From NCBI GenBank assembly GCA_038501625.1, contig JAZAYU010000899.1, forward strand, positions 1 to 64,000: a DNA stretch of 64,000 nucleotides. Direction: 5' to 3'. Position numbers and translations under genes: made by a program. The notes beneath the pieces were generated by a model. The model made no database searches. It saw only the letters and a program-made list of their open reading frames with translations, and had not been told where the DNA came from. This document shows, piece by piece, positions 23,901-35,900 of the stretch; within the stretch, counting starts at the first letter, position 1, and the number at the start of each line of letters is the position of its first letter. This DNA is from Corbicula japonica. Its lineage: Eukaryota > Mollusca > Bivalvia > Venerida > Cyrenidae.

Positions 23901-26900
23901 TTTTATTTAAAAAAGTGAGAAAAAAAAACGTTAAAGTATCCAATTTCTTTAATCGGTGACAAATGTTTTTGTTATTGATAAATCCAACCCTAATTTTTTT
24001 ACAGTTTATCCAAAATATGTAATATTTTACTTAACCAATCTAAGATATAATATATAAATACAGAATTTGTCTTAAAATGACATTTTTTGACCAAATAAAT
24101 TTTAAAAATGCATTTTTTATATTTCACGAGACTAAATTAATGAAAATTGTGCAAAATCCTGATTGGTGCAATATATCAAACTTTACCATTTTTTAACTAT
24201 ATACCTTAAACAAAATTTAAACAAAATTTCAGAGAAGTTTACCGTCCAGTTTTAGAAATTTTCAAATTGATGACTGGAATAAACACTATTCTGATAGCGA
24301 AAACGCCTTTAATCTTGATTATTTTGCTTATTTTAGTTTAAATCATGAAAATTTTATATTCAATGACAGAATTACACAGGAAAAAAAGAAATATGCCAAT
24401 TATTTAAGCTCTAGGCTTACAAAAAAATTTAGCTTCCAGTGGGATTTGAACCCTGGTCCTCTTGCATGATAGAAATCTATTCTAATTTACTACTATAGTT
24501 ACCTCCCTTGGATACTCTTCTGGATATAGGTATTCATTACACAGGTCTTACCTTAATATTGCCTTCTCGCATCGTACTTTCACGTTCTCGAATCGTGTTT
24601 TCGCGTTCTCGAATCGTATTTTCGCGTTCTCGCATCGTGTTTTCGCGTTTTCGTGGTCTCGCCCTCAGGACAGAGAGACCACGAAACGCGAAAACACGAT
24701 GCGAGAACGCAAAAGTACAATGCGAGGGCGCGATATTAATATCGCGTTCTTGCATCTTACTTTCGCGACCTCGCATCGTGTATTTGCGATCTGGGATCGC
24801 GTTTTCGCGTTTTCGTGTTCTTGCCCAAGAGGTCGACAGGAAGTGTCGGAGTAATATTAGGGTCATAGGAACCTTCTGAAACAACAGATTTATGAAAACT
24901 CGGATCCTTGGTGAAAAGAGAATTTGCACCTCCAGTAACATCTGAATCCGGAGTAATGGAATCTTGAACAGGAAGAGAACTGGAACCCTCCTATGTTGTT
25001 GTATTGGTCCTGAGCTCTGTAGACTGCCTACTAGCTCTGTAGACTGCCTACTAGGAGTAGCTGCCTACTAGGAGTGGAAAAATAAATAAGATATCTCTGA
25101 GCTGGGACTTAATTACCGGTTTAATTTGACAGCTAGAACTGTTTAAGTGGTTCTGCGAGTACTGGGAGGAGACCAATTTGAGAAAAGCGGTTATTCTGTC
25201 TTTAGATCTCTGTCACCGGCAGGTTTGTCTATAACCCGGTGTGTGCTGAGGAAAACAGGTTTCAACCACAGATGTTTCAATGTCTATTGCCACAGTTGCC
25301 TCGCTGTTTCAATGTGATTCTCTAGATTTCGTATAGTTTTTTAAGACTTAGAATAGGCTTTTTAAACCGGTGCAGATTGGGGAAGTAACGGAAGGGAGTT
25401 ATTAGGAATTCAAACCTTCCTATGAAGAATTCTGTCTTGTCCCTTACCATCTTCGCGTCGAACTGTGTTCAATATAATCTCAGGATATGGCAATATACAG
25501 TTGGGGCTCCTAATGATGTGCAAGCGTGTGATTTCCCTCAAAATGAACTTGAAGGACCAGTACCCTTTCGCTGACCTCAAGTCTGGAGGCACTGTCCTTG
25601 CTGTCAAATGTAGCTTCTTTCGTGCACCCTGTTCCGCGGAGGCCTCTGCAGCAAGCTTGTAAGCATACTGCAAGCGATTCTGCATGTAACCATGGGGTCA
25701 ACTGAGCATTCACGAGTGCGGTACCCAAAAGGCATACAAAACAAGCCGAAGGTGACACCCAAACATTAATAAATGGGGCAAAAACCCTATGGCGTTACTT
25801 GAAGTGACAATGCATGCCTGGGCAATGGGGCCTATGAACTAATTCCATTTAGATTTCCGGTCTGTCTATAATGTCCATGCACCTTAATAAGTGTCTGATT
25901 GAATCCTTCGGCTGGATTGCCCATGGGATGGTACGTAGTGGTTACCTAGGAAGCTTAAGGACTTTTTAAATGACCTTATTTTCAAAAATGCGGCCCTGGT
26001 AAACCCTAATTAAATGTTCATAAATGGATTTAGCTGTTTTCTGAGCGGTCTGATTTCTACAAGGCACGGTCTGAGCATACCGAGTGAAATGGTTTGTAAT
26101 GACAAGGACATGCTCAAAGCCCCTTCCGATCACTTTAATTTAAAGAGCCCATACAGACTAACTCCATTCATTACATATGATTCAATTAGTGTTTGCACCA
26201 CCGCTGCAAATTTTGGAGAAAACTTATTTTTCTGAAAGCTTTCATCGATTACCCGCCCTTTTGCATTACAATACGATTTGCTTCTTTATGTTTCACATGT
26301 TTGCGTGCGTTTGCATACAAAATTTCGTGGGTGCGTGGGTGTTTGAAGGGGAAGACGAAAGGCGTCTGTTGCCAGCTCGGTGTCAAAAATATAGATCATA
26401 TGCGCATTTATAAGCTTACGTGCAATGTTGTTGTTTGTGAATAAACGAAAATTAAAAAGGAGGCAGCATTTCTGTAAATAACGACTGACAATACTTAAAG
26501 CGGACAACTCAAAAGCTGCATTTGCAGTTTAGCAAAGGACACTAGTAGTGTATATTATATTGTTATTTACTATTAACCAATGCGTGGAGAAGTCGAGGAA
26601 ATGTGAAACAATGTTATATATGGTTACTTGATCTCAAAAATATCTTGTGCACATGAAAGGATTGAAGGTCCGTAATATCGAGTGTCCGTTATGAGGGGTT
26701 TTACTGTATGCATTTCCGTTACTGTCCATGAACATACCAAACCTGCAATATTTTCATATTTGTCGTGTTCGGTGATTTTCACTTTTCATCTATTCCACAC
26801 ATTGGGTAATCTCAATGTTTATCAACTCCGAATTCTGCTAGGTTATTTTTCGCAAAATGCAGCGGGTGCGGTTTTGAGTAGATGTACTTTGTAAGGGTAA

Positions 26901-29900
26901 TTGAGCCAAAAAATATCATCAAGAAGTAGCATTTAATTAATGTTTTAGGCGAGAAGATGGCGGCCTAGCGACCTAAACATAATATTTATCAACATTTATT
27001 CTTAACTTTAATAACGTGCACGCGAGAGCTGGCAAATTTACCATATGGATTTGCCAGCTCTCGCGTGCATGTCCAATCTGCATGAACCGTACCAAAATAA
27101 GAATCATTCCTTAATTAAAGATAAACATAAATTATGATAAATATTAAGTTTAGGCCGCAAGGCCGCCATGCCGCCAGGCTTCGAAAACTGAAAAAAAATT
27201 CAAAGCTAGTTTTTGTTGATATTTTACTTATTCATCCCTGAAATGTACATAGCATGTTGTAAAAATCGATTTCAAGCCGTTTCAAAGATGAACATAAATT
27301 ATGATAAATATTAAGTTTAGGCCGCCAGGCCGCTAGGCCTCTAGGCCGCCAGGCTTCGAAAACTTAAAAAAAATTCAAAGCTAGTTTTTGTTGATATTTT
27401 ACTTAATCATCCCTGAAATGTACATTGCATGCTGTAAAAATCGTTTTCAAGCCGTTTCAAAGATAAACATAAATTATGATACATATTAAGTTTAGGCCGT
27501 TGGCCGCTAGGCCGCCAGGCCGCCATTCCGCTAGGCCGCCAGGCCGCTAGGCCTCTAGGCCGCCAGGCTTCGAAAACTTAAAAAAAATTCAAAGCTAGTT
27601 TTTGTTGATATTTTACTTATTCATCCCTGAAATGTACATAGCATGTTTTAAAAATCGATTTCAAGCCGTTTCAAAGATGAACATAAATTATGATAAATAT
27701 TAAGTTTAGGCCGCCAGGCCGCTAGGCCTCTAGGCCGCCAGGCTTCGAAAACTTAAAAAAAATTCAAAGCTAGTTTTTGTTGATATTTTACTTAATCATC
27801 CCTGAAATGTACATTGCATGCTGTAAAAATCGATTTCAAGCCGTTTCAAAGATAAACATAAATTATGATAAATATTAAGTTTAGGCCGCCAGGCCGCCAT
27901 TCCGCTAGGCCGCCAGGCTTCGAAAACTTAAAAAAAATTCAAAGCTAGTTTTTGTTTATATTTTACTTAATCATCCATGAAATGTACATTGCATGCTGTA
28001 AAAGTCGATTTCAAGCCGTTTTAAAGATAAACATATATTATGGTAAATATTAAGTTTAGGCCGCTAGGCCGCTAGGCCGCCAGGCCGCTAGGCCGCTAGG
28101 CCGCCAGGCTTCGAAAACTTAAGAAAAATTCAAAGCTAGTTTTTGTTGATATTTTACTTAATCATCCCTGAAATGTAAAGTGCATGCTGTAAAAATCGAT
28201 TTCAAGCCGTTTCAAAGATAAACATAAATTATGATAAATATTAAGTTAAGGCCGCCAGGCCGCTAGGCCGCCAGGCTTCGAAAACTTAAAAAAAATCAAA
28301 GCTAGTTTTTGTTGATATTTTACTTAATCATCCCTGAAATGTACATTGCATGCTGTAAAAATCGATTTCAAGCCGTTTCAAAGATAAACATAAATTATGA
28401 TAAATATTAAGTTTAGGCCGCTAGGCTTCGAAAACTTAAAAAAAATCAAAGCTAGTTTTTGTTGATATTTTACTTAATCATCCCTGAAATGTACATTGCA
28501 TGCTGTAAAAATCGATTTCAAGCCGTTTTAAAGATAAACATAAATTATGATAAATATTAAGTTTAGGCCGCCAGGCCGCCAGTCTCCGAAAATTAAAAAA
28601 AAATTCAAAGCTAGTTTTTGTTGATATTTTACTTAATCATCCCTGAAATGTACATTGCATGCTGTAAAAATCGATTTCAAGCCGTTTTAAAGATAAACAT
28701 AAATTATGATAATATTCAGTTTAGGCCGCTAGGCCGCCAGGCTTCGAAAAGTTAAACAATCAAACTAAGTTCTTTATCATCAACTGAAATGTAATTTACA
28801 AAAAGTACATGGAAGTGAATGTACAAATAGATTCCGAGTCGTCTCTGCAGATAAGCTAGAACTTTGATTTAAAAAATAAAAGCTAAGTCATGTCGATAAC
28901 TTTCTTATACACCCCTGCAATTTACATTATATCTGTAAAAATAGATTTCAATCAGTTTTTAAGATCAACGTCAATTGCGATAAATTCAGCCATCTTCACG
29001 CCGCTAGGCCGCTAACTTCACGCCGCCAGGCCGCTAACTTCACGCCGCCAGGCCGCTAACTTCACGCCGCCATATTTTACTTAATCATCCCTGAAATGTA
29101 CATTGCATGCTGTAAAAATCGATTTCAAGCAATTTCAAAGATAAACATAAATTATGATACATATTAAGTTTAGGCCGCCAGGCCGCCATTCCGCTAGGCC
29201 GCCAGGCTTCGAAAACTTAAAAAAAATTCAAAGCTAGTTTTTGTTTATATTTTACTTAATCATCCATGAAATGTACATTGCATGCTGTAAAAGTCGATTT
29301 CAAGCCGTTTTAAATATAAACATATATTATGGTAAATATTAAGTTTAGGCCGCTAGGCCGCTAGGCCGCCAGACCGCTAGGCCGCTAGGCCGCCAGGCTT
29401 CGAAAACTTAAGAAAAATTCAAAGCTAGTTTTTGTTGATATTTTACTTAATCATCCCTGAAATGTAAAGTGCATGCTGTAAAAATCGATTTCAAGCCGTT
29501 TCAAAGATAAACATAAATTATGATAAATATTAAGTTAAGGCCGCCAGGCCGTTAGGCCGCCAGGCTTCGAAAACTTAAAAAAAATCAAAGCTAGTTTTTG
29601 TTGATATTTTACTTAATCATCCCTGAAATGTACATTGCATGCTGTAAAAATCGATTTCAAGCCGTTTCAAAGATAAACATAAATTATGATAAATATTAAA
29701 TTTAGGCCGCTAGGCTTCGAAAACTTTAAAAAAATCAAAGCTAGTTTTTGTTGATATTTTACTTAATCATCCCTGAAATGTACATTGCATGCTGTAAAAA
29801 TCGATTTCAAGCCGTTTTAAAGATAAACATAAATTATGATAAATATTAAGTTTAGGCCGCCAGGCCGCCAGTCTCCGAAAATTTAAAAAAAATTCAAAGC

Positions 29901-32900
29901 TAGTTTTTGTTGATATTTTACTTAATCATCCCTGAAATGTACATTGCATGCTGTAAAAATCGATTTCAAGCCGTTTTAAAGATAAACATAAATTATGATA
30001 ATATTCAGTTTAGGCCGCTAGGCCGCCAGGCTTCGAAAAGTTAAACAATCAAACTAAGTTCTTTATCATCAACTGAAATGTAATTTACAAAAAGTACATG
30101 GAAGTGAATGTACAAATAGATTCCGAGTCGTCTCTGCAGATAAGCTAGAACTTTGATTTAAAAAATAAAAGCTAAGTCATGTCGATAACTTGCTTATACA
30201 CCCCTGCAATTTACATTATATCTGTAAAAATAGATTTCAATCAGTTTTTAAGATCAACGTCAATTGCGATAAATTCAGTCATCTTCACGCCGCTAGGCCG
30301 CTAACTTCACGCCGCCAGGCCGCTAACTTCACGCCGCCAGGCCGCTAACTTCACGCCGCCAGGTCGCTAGGCCGCTAACTTCACGCCGCCAGGCCGGTAA
30401 CTTCACGCCGCCAGGCCGCTAGGTCGCCAGGCCGCTAACTTCACTCATCTGGAATCATCATATGGCAGAAAAAGCAGAAACCGATAGATGTGTGAAGTTA
30501 GCGGCCTGGCGGCCTACCGGCCTGGCGGCGTGAAGTTAGCGGCCTGGCGGCCTAGCGGCCTGGCGGCGTGAAGATAGCGGCCTGGCGGCCTGGCGGCGTG
30601 AAGTTAGCGGCCTGGCGGCCTAGCGGCGTGAAGATGGCTGAATTTATCGCAATAAACGTTGATCTTAAAAACTGATTGAAATCTATTTTTACAGATATAA
30701 TGTAAATTGCAGGGGTGTATAAGAAAGTTATCGACATGATTTAGCTTTTATTTTTTAAATCAAAGTTCTAGCTTATCTGCAGAGACGACTCGGAATCTAT
30801 TTGTACATTCACTTCCATGTACTCTTTGTAAATTACATTTCAGTTGATGATAAAGAACTAAGTTTGATTGTTTAACTTTTCGAAGCCTGGCGGCCTAGCG
30901 GCCTAGCGGCCTAAACTTAATATTTATCATAATTTATGTTTATCTTTGAAACGGCTTGAAATCGATTTTTACAGCATGCAATGCACATTTCAGGGATGAT
31001 TAACTAAAATATCAACAAAAACTAGCTTTGAATTTTTTTTAAGTTTTCGAAGCCTGGCGGCCTAGTGGCCTAGCGGCCTTGCGGCCTGGCGGCCTAGCGG
31101 CCTAAACTTTATATTTATCATAATTTATGTTTATCTGTAAAACGGCTTGAAATCGATTTTTACAGCATGCAATGTGCATTTCAGGGATGATTAAGTAAAA
31201 TATCAACAAAAACTAGCTTTGAATTTATTTTAAGTTTTTGAAGCCTGTCGGCCTAGCGGGCTAGCGGCCTGGTGGCCTAACGGCCTAGCGGCCTAACGGC
31301 CTAGCGGCCTAACGGCCTAGCGGCCTAAACTTAATATTTATCATAATTTATGTTTATCTGTAAGCCGGCTTGAAATCGATTTTTACAGCATGCAATGTAC
31401 ATTTCAGGGATGATTAAGTAAAATATCAACAAAAACTAGCTTTGATTTTTTTTAAGTTTTCGAAGCCTGGCGGCCTAGCGGCCTGGCGGCCTAGCGGCCT
31501 GGCGGCCTGGCGGCCTAGCACCTAGCGGCCTTAACTTAATATTTATCATAATATATGTTTATCTTTAAAACGGCTTGAAATCGATTTTTACAGCATGCAA
31601 TGTACATTTCAGGGATGATTAAGTAAAATATCAACAAAAACTAGGTTTGAATTTTTTTAAGTTTTCGAAGCCTGGCGGCCTAAACTTAATATTTTTCATA
31701 ATTTATGTTTATCTTTGAAACCGCTTGAAATCGATTTTTACAGCATGCAATGTACTTCAGGGATGATTAAGTAAAATGTCAACAAAAACTAGCTTGGATG
31801 TTTTTTAAGTTTTCGAAGCCTGGCGGCCTAGCGGCCTAGCGGTCTAAACTTTATGTTTATCTTAAAACGTCTTGAAATCGATTTTTCAGCATGTAATGCA
31901 CATTTCAGGGGTGAATAAGCAAAATATCAACAAGAACTAGCTTTGCTTTTTTTAAGTTTTCGAAGCCTGGCGGCCTTCTTGATTCTTTGAAATTCGATTT
32001 TATGCATATTTTGAATGTCCAGCAGTGCATTCAGTTTGTAAGATCAACGTTAATTGCGATAAATTCAGCCATCTTCACGCCGCTAGGCCGCTAACTTCAC
32101 GCCGCCAGGCCACTAGGCCGCCAGGCCGCTAACTTTACGCCGCCAGGCCGCTAGGCCGCCAGGCCGCTAACTTCACGCCGCCAGGACGCTAGGCCGCCAG
32201 GCCGCTAACTTCACGCCGCCAGGCCGCTAACTTCACACATCTCGTAATCAAAACAAAAAATAAATACCCGAACTTTGCAAAATCAGTTAAAAAATAAAAA
32301 CAAAGCCAGTTTATATGACATTTCCTTGTAATTTATACACCTCAGTCCTTATTCATAGGAAAGGAAATAGTTTTTGCGAATACACTACATTATTTTAGTT
32401 TTAAATTGTACCTTAAAAATGTGCATATTTTTAACGTACCTGACAAACATTTACAACTATTTAAAACTTGAACTGTTTCAAAACAATTGAAAAGTAACAA
32501 AGTCGTTATACACTTGGTTTGCTGTAATTGTAATAAACCTAATATATTTCTAGCTATATGATTGAAAGTAATGAATCTAGCCTAGATTTGTAAAACAGTT
32601 AACGTACCTGACATGATACTAATCTGTTGTGTTTGTGTTCAAATATTTCTGTTATAACCGATGTATTACGGCAAAATATGTGTGCATACGTTAGATAGTG
32701 CCAAGAAAATGAAAAAGTAGGGGAAATAACGTTTTTATTTAAAGAATCGTGTTTCATGTACACGTACCTGACTTTAACGTACTTGACAGTCATATTTTAA
32801 TTTTCTGCTATGCAATCAATATATAAACTGCCATAAATGCATGTTTTACTTCAATAACAAAATAAAAATGCATGAAAAACGAAGAACAATGATACGGAAA

Positions 32901-35900
32901 TATAATTTCAAAACTACGGACGAGCAAGTTAGTATACTATTTAACGTACCTGACAAATTCTAACGTCCCACCTGTAATTTTATTATCTCTAAATTAATCT
33001 TAGATTTGATGATTCGACGATTGTATAATTTTAAGTTACTTCGAATAAACTAAACCATACCCGTTAAAACATGGCCTAACATCGGTGTTTTGTTTCCTAT
33101 AAAGCTTAAGGTTTACGTTAATATATATTAATATAGACCCCTTTGCGACAGACTATTTCTAGGAATTTTCGGCTATTCTGATGTCAATTATGACGATATG
33201 AATAATTAGTATTCAATTCTAGTGTTCGTATGATGTTTGCTATACATTAATCATATAGAAATACGAGTTAAACCAACATTTCTTGCTAATGTCACTCGGG
33301 GAAATGACTGCGACATGAAAAAATTGAAAATGTTACTTTTACTGACATTCAATGAACTACTGCTTAATTTTTTTTAAAAGAATGTCCGGAGACGAAGTGG
33401 GGGCCTTTCTGCAATAAAACGTGTGGACACTGTGATGAATATGATAAATGCAGTGTTGTCACTGGTTTGTGTCCGGGATCATGTTCGCCGGGTTGGACAC
33501 CTTCACAATGCACCGAAGGTAACTTCTTGTGTTTTGTTATTCATGGCAATTACAGTGGTATTCGATCGTTGCATTATATTTTTGTTCTATAAATATGTTC
33601 AATACTGTGAGGTCCTACAAATCAGTTTTATTTATAAAAGTCGATGGTGCTTAACTTATTTTCCCTATTGTTGAATAATATTCGGTACCACAGTGATATA
33701 AGCCAAATTTAACGTTGGTAGCAGAATATTCGTTTCTGTCAAATTCTATGCACTTTTTGTCCTTTGCTCTTAAATGTACTTACATGTGTCATTATAATAA
33801 ATTAATGTGCTATAATTCACCTCCTATCGAGATTGCTTTTGTTAAAGTAGGATTAATTGAACTTCTATAAAAAATAATTAAATAACTAGTGACTTTAATA
33901 GAACTTTAATTATTTTATTACCAGTTTGTTCAAACGGGACATTTGGTAAAAACTGTACGTCAGCTTGTGGTAATTGTAAGGAAGACACAAACTGCGACAC
34001 GGTAACAGGCCATTGTAAATCTGGATGCCAGCCTGGATATAGTCAACCGTTCTGTACTGAAAGTAAGTCATCATTTATGTCATCTAATAATGGATCTTTA
34101 ATGATATATTTTAAATAGGAAATATACTTTTTATTATTATAATCCATTTCGTAATGTCTTTAAACAAATAAAAGAAGATAAATGACAACACTAAAGTAGA
34201 CTATCAAAGGCAAACTATTTCCGTTGCCATACAACATGTCAGCTCGTCCAAAATATATATTTTAAAATTAGAGTTTAACATCTTTAATCTCCAAAAGAAA
34301 TTTAATTTTCTCTCAATATTTGTATGAATTTTTTAATTGTGTTAGTAAGTTGCATATAATTTACATCCCTGCCTTATTAAGGGCAAATCTTTTCTCAAAC
34401 AATAAAATGGATTGTTACAGTGAGCATTATTAGTGAAAGAAACAGTTAAAGAAAAACCCTTTATATTTTTGTGTGCGTAATAAATGCCTATAAATGTATA
34501 CTTGCAGTTTGTGAGCCAGGCTTGTATGGTGATAACTGTAATCAATCATGTGGGTCCTGTTTGAATGGAATTGCCTGTAATCCTCACAACGGAAGCTGTT
34601 CAACTGGCTGTGTAGCAGGATTCAGCGGGAACCTTTGCAAAACTCGTCAGTAAATTATTTATTATTGTACCTTGTATCAGACGAAATGGTACTTGATGGT
34701 TTAATAACCTTCCAATCCGGACTTAATATGTTTCAACAATTTAATGAGATATGGAATTAGCAGAAATTATAACTTCCTATTGAAATTAGTCAATTTACCT
34801 GAATGCATTTATGTTTCACATGTCGTTTGCCATTAAAGTCAGATTGGTGTTGAATGGTCCTGAAGGTAGAAATGAATATATTTAATTCACATTTTCATAA
34901 ACGTCCACACAAAGCAATGGTCAGCAAGCTAAGCGATTTAATTCCTTGTATATACCGACCGAAATAATATATAAAAATCGAAATGCTAATATTGTTTGTT
35001 CATTAATAGAAACATATGAAACATAGCAACCCTGCAGAACATTTGGACGTGAGTATACATCTATAAGTTACAGTATGTGTCGACAATACTGTACAGAGCT
35101 ATGAAAAGTACCGAAACTATAGCATCTGTAGTATCTTCAGCAAAATAATATTAACCGATTTGCTATGTTTTTAATATAAACCCCGAAAACCTATAACTGA
35201 AAAGATCCATTCACATAGCGGTAATTAATTGATTGCCTGTTAGTAGCCTTATTGCGAATAATGTCGGAAATATGTCATTGCGTTTTATTTTCATCAAAAT
35301 ATTTTATTAACTTCACACTGCAACAATTTGAACGTCAATCTGATAAGATCATTCGGTTAGATTAATTAATGTTGTTACATAAATATTTGCTATTTGTTTG
35401 TATGCATGCATATTTGTTTTTTAGATCAAATTCAGCTGTGATGAAATAGTGTTATTCATTTGTTATTAAACAACTGAATTTGTTATGCACAGCTTGTGAT
35501 GTCCGCCATTACGGTCCAGACTGTATGGGTGTTTGTGGAGACTGTGACATTATGACTAACTGTCACAGACAGACTGGTGAATGTTTAAATGGATGCCTTC
35601 CTGGCCGGATTGGAGTCTTCTGTAAAGATGGTGAGTAATTGGTTAATAATTGATGTTTTTAAAAGAGTTACTTATTGTATAATGCATAGTAGCAAAATCA
35701 TATTACTATATTACAAAGAAGTGCAATGCTTTTTGAGGGTAGCATTTAGTGCATTTTATGTATGCTAAAATGTTATGCCTAAAGATGGTCTAGAGAGATA
35801 TTTATAAACGAAGCAATATTAACATTAAATGTTCATTCTTTTTTATCGATAGTTCTTTCTGAATAATATTTTTATTCGCAGGAGCTAAATTCAGTTTAAT

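Larger units (their letters stand above)
20078..32242. mobile_element. 12.2-kb Foldback-type element in intron 7 of gene A
   Basis: The ends are perfect inverted repeats (left AGATGTGTGAAGTTAGCGGC; right its complement, ending CTTCACACATCT) flanked by the 9-base duplication CGTAATCAA. The arms are long tandem arrays. Each has a head of GCGGCCTGGCGGCGTGAAGTTA-type repeats, a subterminal unit of about 270 bases, and then repeated 150-210-base units ending GAAGCC(TGGCGGCC)n. Forward arrays lie at 20078-21620, 22796-23140 and 30486-32033. Reverse arrays lie at about 27110-30450 and 32034-32242. Long inverted repeats made of tandem repeats plus a 9-base duplication match the Foldback/Mutator-like class as described in Drosophila. 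No transposase is recognised, so this copy looks non-autonomous. The interior has trapped other elements. Confidence 0.8.

Noticed and set aside
24508..24941. Overlapping frames of 123 and 134 residues on opposite strands
   Set aside because: They encode only repeats of the TCGCGTTCTCG-type units (SRSRIVF / RERENTI), so both strands are open because of the repeat.
20078..32242. CRISPR-like array (regular repeats with spacers)
   Set aside because: The repeats are long, inverted, variable in unit length and in a eukaryotic intron. Inverted ends and a target duplication identify a transposon.
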